64,000 nucleotides of DNA, taken from Cervus elaphus. Taxonomy: Eukaryota > Chordata > Mammalia > Artiodactyla > Cervidae. Position 1 is the stretch's first letter. Every line of letters starts with the position of its first letter. The notes beneath the pieces were generated by a model. The model was not told the DNA's origin, did not search any database, and saw only the letters and a program-made list of their open reading frames with translations. Positions 52,704-62,466 of the stretch are shown here, in pieces. Location of the stretch: assembly GCF_910594005.1 (NCBI RefSeq), contig NC_057831.1:43792001-43856000 (forward strand), written 5' to 3'. The position numbers and the translations under genes are program-made.

Positions 52704-52836
52704 TGCATGCGTGCATGGTCACTTTAGTCATGTCTGACTCTTTGAGACCCTATGGACAGCAGTCCACCTGGCTCCTCTGTCCATGAGATTCCCCAGGAAA
52801 GAATACTGGAGTGGGTTGCCATTTTCTCCTCCAGGG
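52704..52836 (-). mobile_element. Bov-tA/BovA SINE fragment nested in L1
   Basis: 'cactttagtcatgtctgact', 'ccacctggctcctctgtcca', 'agaatactggagtgggttgc'. The tRNA-related head is missing. Flanks gaagtaagtcagaca (52689-52703) and gaagtaagctggaca (52837-52851) look like a diverged target-site duplication. Confidence 0.85.
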
Positions 52837-53127
52837 GAAGTAAGCTGGACAGAGAAAAACAAATATCATGTGATACCACTTATATGTGGAACCTAAAATA
52901 CAATAAATATGACCTTATTTACGAAACAGAAATCAACTCACAAGACATAACAAACTTATGGCTACTGAAAGGGAAAAGGGAAGGGAGGCATGAATTAAGA
53001 GTTTAGGATTAACAGATACACACTACTATGTATAAAATTAGATAAACAACATGGACCTACTTCACAGCACAGGGAACTAGATTCAATATCTTGTAATAAC
53101 CTACAATGGAAAATAATCTGAAAAAGA

Positions 53128-53152
53128 ATATGTGTGTGTGTGTGTGTGTGTA
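53128..53152. repeat. (TG)n microsatellite
   Basis: An uninterrupted tgtgtg run inside the L1 tip. Confidence 0.9.
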
Positions 53153-53242
53153 TACACACATACAACTGATTTTGCTGCATAACTGAAACACTGTTAGTCA
53201 ACTATACATCACTAAAATATGCATCTATGTATAAGTAAATGA

Positions 53243-53403
53243 GTGGGCCATGTCTGACTCTTTGCAACCCTATGGACTGCAGCCCGCCAGGCTCCTCTGT
53301 CCATGGAATTCTCCAGGGAAGAATACTGGGTTGCCATTTCCTTCTCCAGAGAATCTCCTGCATTGCAGGCAGATTCTTTACCGTTTGAACCACCAGAGAA
53401 GTC
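53243..53403 (-). mobile_element. Bov-tA SINE, internally deleted
   Basis: 'gccatgtctgactctttgca', 'gcaggcagattctttaccgt', head 'accaccagagaagtcc'. The segment normally holding 'gggatcttcccgacccaggg' is missing between 'cttctccagagaatc' and 'tcctgcattgcag', an internal loss of about 35 bp. Confidence 0.9.
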
Positions 53404-53574
53404 CTGCATATATGTATATGCATGTACTGAAGGGATTTCAGTACAGGGTGATACACTCTGAGGGGAGGATGACTACGGGTTCTGGGTACATATGACTCAA
53501 GTTTTAAGAAGTGGGGAGGGAAGAAGCAGGACCTGCCTTCTGGAAGAGGTGACTGACAAAACTGTTAACAGAAA

Positions 53575-53790
53575 GTGGGAAGACTATTCCAATCAGAGGG
53601 AACAGGATGTGCAGAAGTTTGGAGGTGTAAAAGAATCTTCATTTACTCATCCTTTCACTTTTTCAGCCATCGTTCACAGAGCGTCTACTATACACTAGGC
53701 GCTACCCTAACCATAGGGCTGACAGCAGTGAGGGGTGACAGATATGACAACAGGGGGATGAAGCCCTGCCTCATGGGGCTTCGGGGAATT
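53575..53790 (-). repeat. L2-like relics
   Basis: 53575-53640: 'gactattccaatcagaggga' and 'acaggatgtgcagaagtttg'. 53650-53790: 'agcgtctactatacactagg', 'cgctaccctaaccatagggc', 'gccctgcctcatggggcttc'. They are probably two separate L2 fragments. Confidence 0.6.
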
Positions 53791-53906
53791 ATTAATTAAT
53801 TCTCTATGACTGGAGCACAGTGGAGGTACGAGGGCTGATACTGGGGACCTATGCACGGCTTAGTCCATGTCACATTTAGTATTTGGTTGTTATATCTAGC
53901 ACCATA

Positions 53907-53945
53907 GTGTGTGTGTGTGTGTGTGTGTGCATGCACACACACACA
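53907..53945. repeat. (TG)n-gcatgc-(CA)n palindromic microsatellite
   Basis: A TG run at 53907-53928 and a CA run at 53935-53945 meet at gcatgc (53929-53934). Positions 53918-53945 are a perfect 28-bp palindrome of alternating purine-pyrimidine, which favours Z-DNA or a cruciform. Confidence 0.95.
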
Positions 53946-54349
53946 TGCATATGGATTGTGGGATGAGTGTGGTATCAGAACAGGACATACACACCTGAAC
54001 TGAAATCAGAGGGAAAACGATGTAGTCATGTTTACCAAGTCACCACCTCAGGTGAGCAGTGCCTTCCGCCCTGAAGTGGGCACTAGAACAGGGCCCGACA
54101 CACCCAACTTTCTCTCACACCAATCAGCAGCTCAGATCCTCTATCTCCTCACACCTCTCTCCTCATGGCCCTCATGGTAGCACCACGGTACCCTATTCTG
54201 CGCTCCAGTCTTCTCCCAGTGCTGGACTCCTCAGGACCACTCACTCACCTTCCACCATGGGGTTGGAGTTATGAGCACAGAGATAGATCAGACCTGTATT
54301 CAGATCTCAGCCCTGCTCCTGGGCAAGGGGCTTGAGGATGACAGTAATA

Positions 54350-54840
54350 ACTGTACGTGGTATCTATCTAGCATTTAATACGTGCCAAGCACTTGATGGG
54401 GCTTCCCAGGGAGCACTAGTGGTAAAGAACCTGCCTAACGATGCTGGAGAGGTAAGAGATGCGGGTTCAATCCCTGAGTCGGGAAGATCCCCTGGAGAAG
54501 GGTATGGCAACCCACTCCAGTATTCTTGCCTGGAGAATCCCATGAACAGAGGAGCCTGGAGGGCAACAGTCCATGGGGTCACAAAGAGTCAGACATGACT
54601 GAAGCGACTTACACACACACACACACACAAGTAAATGTGAATTAACTCCACATTCATTCATTCAAACTTCACAACAATGCTACCTATTAAGATAGGTACT
54701 ATTATGATCTCAACTTTACAAAAAGGAAAACCAAGGCAAAGAAAAGCTCAGTGTCTTGTCTGTGGTCCCACAGTTTGTAAGATGCAAGCACCTAGAGCCA
54801 ATCCCAGAAACTCTGGCTCCAGAGTATGTACTTGTCACCA
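54350..54840 (-). repeat. MIR relic split by a Bov-tA
   Basis: Left: 'tagcatttaatacgtgccaa', 'gcacttga'. Right: 'acttcacaacaatgctacct', 'agataggtactattatgatc', 'cagtgtcttgtctgtggtcc', 'ctctggctccagagtatgta'. Confidence 0.75.
54398..54630 (+). mobile_element. Bov-tA SINE with (CA)n tail
   Basis: 'ggggcttcccagggagcact', 'gggttcaatccctgagtcgg', 'ccagtattcttgcctggaga', 'gtcagacatgactgaagcga', then a pure CA run at 54611-54629 replacing the tail. Confidence 0.95.
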
Positions 54841-55009
54841 GTGGATAGCCTGCCTCTCTTGGGCTCCTTGACTTCCTCAGCTTCAAGGGGGATCTAGTAA
54901 TACTGATGTTTGGTAAGGATTAAATGAGCAGCTTCAGTGCCCAGCAAAAAAAAAAAAAAAAGAATTTAAAAAATATTGATTTCCTCTGTCTTTTTCAATT
55001 TTCCTAGTT

Positions 55010-55270
55010 TCCAGAGGCCAGGTCAAATCTGTGCTTTTTCATGAAGTCTCTCCCAGACACTGAGTCTATACTGACCTATTCTTTCTTTGAAATCTCCCCC
55101 AGTTTAGTACGTCTTCCATTAGTGTTGGCCCTGGACATACTATTATATATTGTTATTGAATTATTTCAAGATTTCTTGGATCACCAACATTATACGTTTC
55201 TTGGGATGATAGTCAAGTCTTGTCTTCTCTAGTACCTTCCCCAGAGTCTGGGCACTGCTAAGGGCATGGA
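55010..55270 (+). repeat. L2 LINE 3' relic
   Basis: 'catgaagtctctcccagaca', 'tattgttattgaattatttc', 'tagtcaagtcttgtcttctc', 'ccttccccagagtctgggca' follow the L2 end. An A-run lies just upstream at 54946-54961. Confidence 0.65.
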
Positions 55271-55725
55271 TTTTCAAAGTAGGTTGGCAGAATAAAGAAT
55301 AAATACTATAGGCATCCACATGTGGAATAAATACTCATTGGAAAAGAAATCAAGTAACATAAATTAGTTCAGATGGTTATGTTTCTACATGTCTCCATCC
55401 ATCCCACAGGTTCCAAGGAACTTAAATTTCAAGTTATAATCTAATCTCTTATTTAAATTCACTTACTTCCTTAAGTATCTATTTTCTTTTAATGTCCAAA
55501 GGGAAAAATCCCCAGGTGAACCCAGGGAAAGAGGGGCTACCTTTCAATGTCTAATGTATGAGATGCCCTCCCAATCTCAAGTCAATGACTTTTATTTAGG
55601 AGGAAGCAAACACAGTAATAAAATACATAAATACTCTTTAATGGCAATAAATTTTAAGGATAATTTACCTCATCATATAATAGTTTACAAGTGGTTTTAG
55701 ATCCCAATCCCAATAAACTCTAAAC
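55271..55725. other. Unique sequence, no gene seen
   Basis: No exon or repeat is recognised. Confidence 0.3.
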
Positions 55726-55729
55726 CAGA

Positions 55730-55860
55730 GGCAAGGCTGTGTGGCTGAACAGAAGGAACATGCACTGGGAGACTAGTCTGGCTATGACTAAGGTTCAACA
55801 GCTTTCTACTGCATGACTTTCCTGAGTGTCAGCTTGCCATCTGCATCAGAGTTTTAGATG
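55730..55860 (+). repeat. Possible MIR relic
   Basis: 'actagtctggctatgactaa', 'ctactgcatgactttcctga', 'gtcagcttgccatctgcatc' fit an eroded MIR. Confidence 0.45.
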
Positions 55861-55915
55861 GAAAAAACTTGTCACCTTGAAAGCATGCCATTAGTATACA
55901 GTATTATAGTCATTC

Positions 55916-55933
55916 AAAAAAAAGGGGGGGGGG
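55916..55933. repeat. A-run abutting G-run
   Basis: About eight A followed by nine or so G (aaaaaaaggggggggg). This is a mutation-prone homopolymer junction. Confidence 0.85.
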
Positions 55934-56520
55934 CAGGAATCAATCCAAAGTATACAGATTAGAAATATGAATCATACCAAGTACAGATAAGGGATGTCAG
56001 TGACCCGTGAGGGGTGTAGCCCGGGACTCCTCACTGAGGGCATTTCCCAGGATTCTTGGCAGAGCAGAGGCCCCTGCCCTGCAGGCATAGGGGGAAAGTT
56101 AGGACCCAGAGGACACATGGAAAGGTTCTCCCACACATATACCCCACACAGAACTACACCTGAATGTCGAATGCATTTCAGATCAACAAATGTTTTTGGA
56201 AGGGCCACACCTTAGTCATGATGGCAAATGTATTCAGCAAACAGTCTGTATAATGCAATAAAGAACCTCTTTGTGCTATCCACGGGAGTGCTTTGTGGAT
56301 CAGGAAGTAAGGTTTTAAAGTGAGAAGATCACACACAGATCTTACTCTGTCTTCTATCAAGACTGCTGGTCTACAGAAAACAAAGCAAAACACAGAGAAC
56401 TTAGATTCCAGAAACCACAGAATGAGGGAGAGGGAGAGAAAGGGGAAGCTCCTCTTTACTGCTTCGCTGAAACAGCAGAATCATCACTTAAATGCTGGAC
56501 CCTAACCTTCTGTTAGCCCA
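55934..56520. other. Unique sequence, no gene seen
   Basis: No exon or repeat is recognised. Confidence 0.3.
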
Positions 56521-56524
56521 GCAG

Positions 56525-56865
56525 AGCAATCCCCAAACTATGATCCTTGAGCCAAATCCAGCTGACCACCTGTTCTGTATGGCCTTGCAACCTTAGAATG
56601 CTTTCTGTATTTTTAAGTGGTTGAAAACAGTACGAAAAAGAGAAGAGAAGATTGTGCAATATATGAAAATTACATGAAATTTACATTTCTGTGACCATAA
56701 AGTTTGATTGACCCACAGCCACACTCATCTGTCTGCATCTTGTCTGTAGCCACTTCTGTGCTATAATAGCAGAGTTGTAATGGTAACAAAGACTTTGGCT
56801 GGCAAAGCCCAAAATGTTTACTCTCTGGTCTTTTACAGATAATTTTGCCAACCACTTGTCTAGGC
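56525..56865 (+). mobile_element. hAT-type DNA transposon relic, subfamily not assigned
   Basis: 'ccaaactatgatccttgagc', 'caaatccagctgaccacctg', 'cacagccacactcatctgtc', 'ctataatagcagagttgtaa', 'ctggcaaagcccaaaatgtt', 'tactctctggtcttttacag' and 'ttttgccaaccacttg' form the ordered signature of a dispersed non-autonomous element ('gggccaaatccggcccgccg' ... 'tttgccgacccctg'). I do not recall its exact MER name. Confidence 0.65.
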
Positions 56866-57385
56866 TAATCATGTTTTCTTTCGGTTGGTGAAAGTAACCT
56901 CTCTAGCCTGGCTGCTACCTGACCAAACTCTTTGTGGCTTTAAGACTGGATTCCAAATGTATCATCTCTGTTCAAGATAGTTCCTGGAAGCCCAGAACAC
57001 TCTCTGGACTCTCACCCCTAATTTGCCATCACCCCTGCTATATATATAGATAGCCCCCTATGTGTACATGCAATCCAAATGCTGATTTCTAGTTCCCTAC
57101 TCTTTATACCCTCACTTTCTCTATTACACTGTCTTCTGTAGTCCATGAGCCATCAATACTGTCTCCTCATCAAATAACAAATTGAAGGAACCTTCAAGTA
57201 TAGAAAGATGTCACTGGAACTCAATAGTAACATTAGAAAGTTCCTACCAATTATACATTCTAACATTACATGGTTTCCTGTGCCAATAATGCTTTGTTCT
57301 TCCTGTTTCAAACTGCATATTTCTCTTTTTTCTTGCCAAACTGGATCAATTTTACACACACCTTGTAATTTTATAGGTATGTTCT
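56866..57385. other. Unique sequence, no gene seen
   Basis: No exon or repeat is recognised. Confidence 0.3.
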
Positions 57386-57399
57386 CATTATAATTTGCA

Positions 57400-57617
57400 T
57401 GTGTGTGTGCTCAATCATATCCAACTCTTTGTGACGTCATGGACTATAGCCCCCCAGGCTCCTCTGTCTATGGGATTTTACCACCAAGAATTCTGGAATA
57501 GGTTGCCATTTCCTCCTTCAGGGGATCTTCCCAACACAGGAATCAAACTGGTGTATCCTGCATCTTCTGCACTGGCAGGAGGATTCTTTACCACTGAGCC
57601 ACCTGGGAAGCCAGATG
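57400..57617 (-). mobile_element. Bov-tA SINE with target-site duplication
   Basis: 'tgtgtgtgctcaatcatatc', 'accaccaagaattctggaat', head 'ccactgagccacctgggaag'. Flanks ttataatttgca (57388-57399) and ttataatttaca (57618-57629) differ at one base. Confidence 0.95.
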
Positions 57618-57775
57618 TTATAATTTACACTAGTCTCTAAATGAAAACTGCATCACTCCCATTGCACTCACATTAACTAGCACTTTAAAACAGTCTCACT
57701 GTTTAAAGCAGAGACTTTGTTTACCACAGCACTACTCAGAACATAACTGAATTGTGTCAAAACACGTCCGGAGAA

Positions 57776-57910
57776 ACAGTATAGTAGAGGGGAAAGGGCA
57801 TCAGACCCAAGTTTTATTTCATAGAGTGTCATAAACTAAATGTTTGACCTTGGACTAATCAGAGGACAAGTCACTCTAGACTTTGTTGTCTTCAGGTGTA
57901 AGTGAATTCA
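57776..57910 (+). repeat. MIR relic
   Basis: 'cagtatagtagaggggaaag', 'ggcatcagacccaagtttta', 'tttgaccttggactaatcag' and 'ctttgttgtcttcaggtgta' match the MIR start and core. Confidence 0.6.
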
Positions 57911-58227
57911 TTCACATCATGAGGAGCTTTTTCATTTTCATATTTCCTAATTCTAGGACATAAACTCACCCATTGATTCTAACTCATTGTTTAGAATCAT
58001 GTAAGAATTTGACATACTAAATGGCAATTTGAATCAGAGTATTTGTTTTAGTTTTGTTCGTGTCTGAAAAGCAGCAAGGGGTAATGGTATTTGCCACTAA
58101 GGAACAGGGCTCAAAGTGGAAAGAGGTGGACCAATTATTTTTCATTGTAAGTCCTTCTGAAATATTCAATTTTTTAAAAAATATACACACATACTATTTT
58201 GATTTTTAACATTTTTAATTAAGGCTA

Positions 58228-59385
58228 GAAAGAACTTTCAGAGATCAGATTGCCAACATACACTGGATCATAGGAAAAGCAAGGGAATTCCAAAAAATAT
58301 CTACTTCTGCTTCATAGACCATGCTAAAGTCTTTGACTGTGTGGATCACAACAAACTGCATAATATTCTTAAAGATATGGGAATAGCAGGCCATCTTACC
58401 TGCCTCCTGAGAAATCTGTATACAGGTCAAGAAGCAACAGTTAGAACGGGACATGGAACAATAGACTGGTTCAAAATTGGGAAATGACTACGTCAAGGCT
58501 GTATGTTGTTACCCTGCTTCTTTAACTTATATGCAGAGTACATCATGCAAAATGCTGGGCTAGATGAATCACAAGATGGAATCAAGATTTCTGGGAGAAG
58601 TATCAATAGCCTCAGATATGCAGATGATACCACTTTAATGGCAGAAAGTGAAGAGAAACTAAAGAGCCTTTTGATGAAGGTGAAAGAGGAGAGTAAAAAA
58701 GCTGGCTTAAAACTCAATATTCAAAAAACTAAGATCATGGCATCTGGTCCCATCATTTCATGGCAAATAAATGGGGACAATATGGGAACAGTGTCAGATT
58801 TCACTTTCTTGGGCTCAAAAATCAATGTGGACGGTGACTGCAGCCCCAAAATTAAAAGATGCTTGCCCCTTGGAAAAATAGCTGTGTAAAATCTAGACAG
58901 TGTTTTAAAAAGCAGAGACATCACTTTGCTGGCAAAGGTCCATATAGTCAAACCTGTGGTTTTTCCAGTAGTCATGTATGGATGTGAGAGTTGGACCATA
59001 AAGAAGGCTGAGAACTGGATAATTGATGCTTTTGAACTGTGGTGTTGGAGAAGACTCTTGAGAGTCCCTTGAACTGCAAGGAGATCAAACCAATCAATCC
59101 TAAAGGAAATCAATCCTGAATATACATTGGAAGGACTGATGATGAAGCTGAAGCTCCAATACTTTGGTCACCTGTTTTGAAGAGCTGATTCATTGGAAAA
59201 GACCCTGATGCTGGGGAAAACCGAGGGCAAGAGGAGAACAGAGGAGGAGACAGTTGGATGACATCACTGACTCAGTGGACATGAGTTTGAGGAAATTCGA
59301 TGTACAGAGGAGGCTGGCATGCTGCAGTCAACGGGGTCACAAAAAATTGGACAAGACTTAGTGCCTGAACAACCACCGCAAAAAG
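58228..59385 (+). mobile_element. BovB LINE, 5' truncated
   Basis: About 1.16 kb of the 3' half of a BovB, from the reverse-transcriptase region ('agagatcagattgccaacat') to the 3' end ('aaaaaattggacaagactta' and an (aac)n-like tail). The endonuclease and N-terminal RT parts are absent. A segment just after the truncation (near 58240) is also missing relative to the family pattern. Confidence 0.95.
58243..59350 (+). pseudogene. BovB reverse transcriptase, C-terminal part (dead)
   Basis: BovB encodes an endonuclease and reverse transcriptase. Here the RT palm and thumb are readable: FIDHAKVFDCVDHNKL around 58310-58360, then RYADDTTLMAES with the YADD catalytic pair around 58614-58650, then LNIQKTKIM and FTFLGSKINVDGDCS. 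Three in-frame stops break it: tga 58485-58487, where the family has G or V before RQGC, taa 58887-58889, and tga 59070-59072, where the family has Trp. A one-base deletion lies near 58290-58296. Between the breaks one frame is kept, so decay is moderate. No activity is expected. Confidence 0.9.
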
Positions 59386-59389
59386 AAAG

Positions 59390-60950
59390 GACTTTAGATT
59401 ACTTATAGTTCATACTTTGATGGATGGGGCTAGACATACTATTGAATTTTAGACATGCATGTGGATTTTATACCCATTTCCCAATTCCCATTTCCTTGAG
59501 AGGACTAAATGGGGGTTAAATGACCCTAAAGTCCCTTCCAATGCCAGATTCTAGGCCTCCCCTCAATGTTCACATTTTTCCCTCTGAAAAATTCACATTT
59601 CATGAACAATCTTCTTCCTGGAAACAAGGCAGGTGGAAAGTTTCAACTTTTAAAGTTCATTTATGTTTGAGTCTTCCCAGAACTACAACAAAAAAATTAA
59701 TGAGATTAAAATAAAAATATTTTATTTCTTCAAAACCTTAAAAAAAATCATTTAAAACAGATCTTGAATGAGATTTATCCCTTCAGGCTAAAATAAAGCA
59801 TTAGAGTTTTTTGTTAAGAGAAACATTTCCTCAAATTGAAAGAAAACAGAGCTGTAATGGAAATATGAAAGCAGGCTTTGCAGTTGCAACCATCTAATAT
59901 AACATTAGAATTCTGCGTTTGTGAATTGCTCTAATTTTATGTACATATATTTTTCAACAGGAATAGTGTTTCTTTAGTTTTATAGATTTTTTCACTCATT
60001 TAATTGGTGATATAATTACTGGCTCTTATAAATCTGAAAATTAGAAATTCAAACACACACTTGAAAAGAAAAACGTGATTCTTAATGGCCTAACCATTTT
60101 CCCCAGTGTATTACCATCCCTTTAGTGGGAATCTACAAGTCCTGTGCCCCCAGTGATCAAAGATTCCTAAGCCATCCTTCTTGAAATGCACACAAAATCT
60201 TCCCCAGGCAACCCCAACCAGACTCAACATTTTAGACCATTGACAGTTGGAAAGTTTCTAGTATATTAAAGGACTAAGGGTGACTCAGCCTTGCTCAGAG
60301 GTGCTCAGCAATTCAGTAACCCCTAGAAAGGCCCAGGGGTGCCAGAAGAGACAAAACCAGGTGGAAACATTGGCACAATTCAAGTGCACATGGTCTGCTA
60401 GCCAAGAGAGACTTGCTAAAGGAAAGTCATTGCATAGAAGTTCCTTAAAGCACTCAGAATCACAATGACTAACCTGCATTTAGCCACAAATTGAAGTCTA
60501 ACTGAAGCCGCACTAAAGAGATGTATCAACAAAAGCTGCCAGGATAGCATGGAGGCTTAGATGTCTTAAAATGCTCCCTGGTATCTCCCTTCACTAAACA
60601 CAGAAAGGTGATCCAGAAAACTTTCAGGTTTTCTGAGAGACAGTTTTCAGAGCATCCTGATGATCAGTGAACTTTATCCATAATAAAAATGGAGTGTGTG
60701 TGTGCATGTGTGTGTTTTGACATATGAGAGAAGTGGCTGGAATGTGGAGAAACATCAAGCATAGTAGGGAGCTTCTGCTCCTAAAAAGTGTTATTTCTGC
60801 TTTTCTTTCTCTTGAACCCTGACTCTTCCCTCAACTCACCCCTGTTTCTGCAAATCCAAACTTCAAAGAGCTGAAACCAGTCTCAGATGAAAAGAGCCAC
60901 CTGCTCTGAGCATCTTCTATGTGTAGTTCTTTGGGGGTGGTAGTGAGATG
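59390..60950. other. Unique AT-rich sequence, no gene seen
   Basis: A short TG-rich run lies at about 60694-60715. No exon or repeat is recognised. Confidence 0.4.
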
Positions 60951-60954
60951 ATGG

Positions 60955-61115
60955 TGATGTAATTTTCTTATCTAATCCTCGCAACAGCTCTATGAAGTGG
61001 TTACTGTTATTATCATCATTTTACAGATGGTGAAACATGGAAGTTAGCACAAGAAGTTAGGAAATTGTCTCATTCTCACAGCTTCTAAGAGGTAGAACCA
61101 CTATTTGGACTATTT
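60955..61115 (-). repeat. MIR relic
   Basis: 'tatctaatcctcgcaacagc', 'tctatgaagtggttactgtt', 'cattttacagatggtgaaac', 'cacagcttctaagaggtaga' follow reverse MIR. Confidence 0.8.
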
Positions 61116-62240
61116 AATGCAACTGGCCAGCATTAAACTTGGTCTCTCCCCTATACAGGCAATCAGGAGGAATTACTGATTAACTGTGGGCCTCTGTTTG
61201 TGGTAGTGAGTGTGTTGGGGAGGAGGAGAGAGGGCAAGTAAGAGGTGGGATGTCTTTGGACCCCTTGTTGGATATTGGTGGGTGTCCAGACCCTCACTCA
61301 AAGGTAGACGTGGAAATAGCATGCAGACTGGATGCTCAGATCCTCCTCCTTGCCCATGTAGAAGGTCCTGTAAAAGCAAGTCCTCACCAGAAGGAATAGG
61401 GGATTGGTACAGCGAAGACTGGGAAGGAAGCACTCCAGAAAATAGCATTTTCAGAGACTGTAAAATACCTAGAAAAGAAAGAAACTAACATTTCTTTCAC
61501 ATGGATGAAGGAAAATGAGAAACCTAAGAAGACACTCCCTCTGTGAGCTTGGGTGCCCTTCAAAGAACCAACATTCCCATCCTCCACTTCCCCAACTGAG
61601 AATGGAAATTGTTACATAATTATAATTATATCTGCACACTTGCTGTGAGAATTAAAGGTAAACTACCACACACATGAGCATAGTTTTACCTAAGATACCT
61701 TTCCCCCAAGTTCCTTATCACTTCCTTCTCCATAGAAGTCTCCTCCCGCATGCTCTTTTTCCTACCTTTTTCATGCCCTAATCTTTCTACTGTGAAATCA
61801 GCCTTGCCCTTTCATTTCTTCATAGAATTCTCCGAAATTCTGAATAAAGTATTCTCTCTGTGATGACTCCCACTGGCTGAAGTGAGTGAGATTTGCCCAG
61901 TGCATTGAGATGCAAATAATTGGATGCTTTGGCCCTGAAGCGTTTGCCTGACCAAGTGCTTCCTGCATCCATAACTCTGCACAATGAGATGTTTAGATTT
62001 TTTTTTTTTTTGTACCACTAGCACAAACAGAGGCCAATGAGTGGGTAGCTTCCACTTCCCCAATGTGGCAGGGTGGTTTCTCTAAAAGCAGAGAGAAGGA
62101 AGATCTTCCTGGTACTTCTCACAGACCACCTTTTTGCTCCAGAGATACCTAGGGGAGTCTTAAGCATCCTGTTCCTTTCCTTCAAGCCCCAGAAGGCAAT
62201 GGTAGGCTCAAGTGAGAAAGAAATACATCATCTTCCTAGT
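61116..62240. other. Unique sequence, no gene seen
   Basis: A T-run lies at about 61999-62011. A weak L2-like pattern near 61700-61800 ('ccttatcacttccttctcca') is not assignable. The 91-92-codon frames at 61173-61488 on opposite strands shadow each other. Confidence 0.35.
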
Positions 62241-62242
62241 GC

Positions 62243-62466
62243 ATACATGCATACTAAGTCACTTCAGTCTTGTCCAATTCTTTGAGACCCTATGGACTGT
62301 AGTCTGCCAGGCTCCTCTGTCCATGGGATTCTGCAGGCAAGAATACTGGAGTGGGCTGCCAGTTCCTCTTCCAAGGGATCTTCCCAACCCAGGGATAGAA
62401 TCCATGTCTCTTGTCTCCTGCATTGCCAGGTGGGTTCTTTACCACTAGCGCCATCTGTGAAGCCCC
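62243..62466 (-). mobile_element. Bov-tA SINE
   Basis: 'atactaagtcacttcagtct', 'aggcaagaatactggagtgg', head 'ctttaccactagcgccatct' and 'gtgaagcccc'. Confidence 0.95.

Larger units (their letters stand above)
52636..53220 (+). mobile_element. Artiodactyl L1 3' end, split by a SINE
   Basis: Left part: 'catttgcagcaacatggcta', 'aatgaagtaagtcagaca'. Right part from 52852: 'gagaaaaacaaatatcatgt', 'cacttatatgtggaacctaa', 'cacagcacagggaactagat', 'gattttgctgcataactgaa'. A (TG)n run lies at 53131-53150. It is a third plus-strand L1 tip within about 5 kb. Confidence 0.85.
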
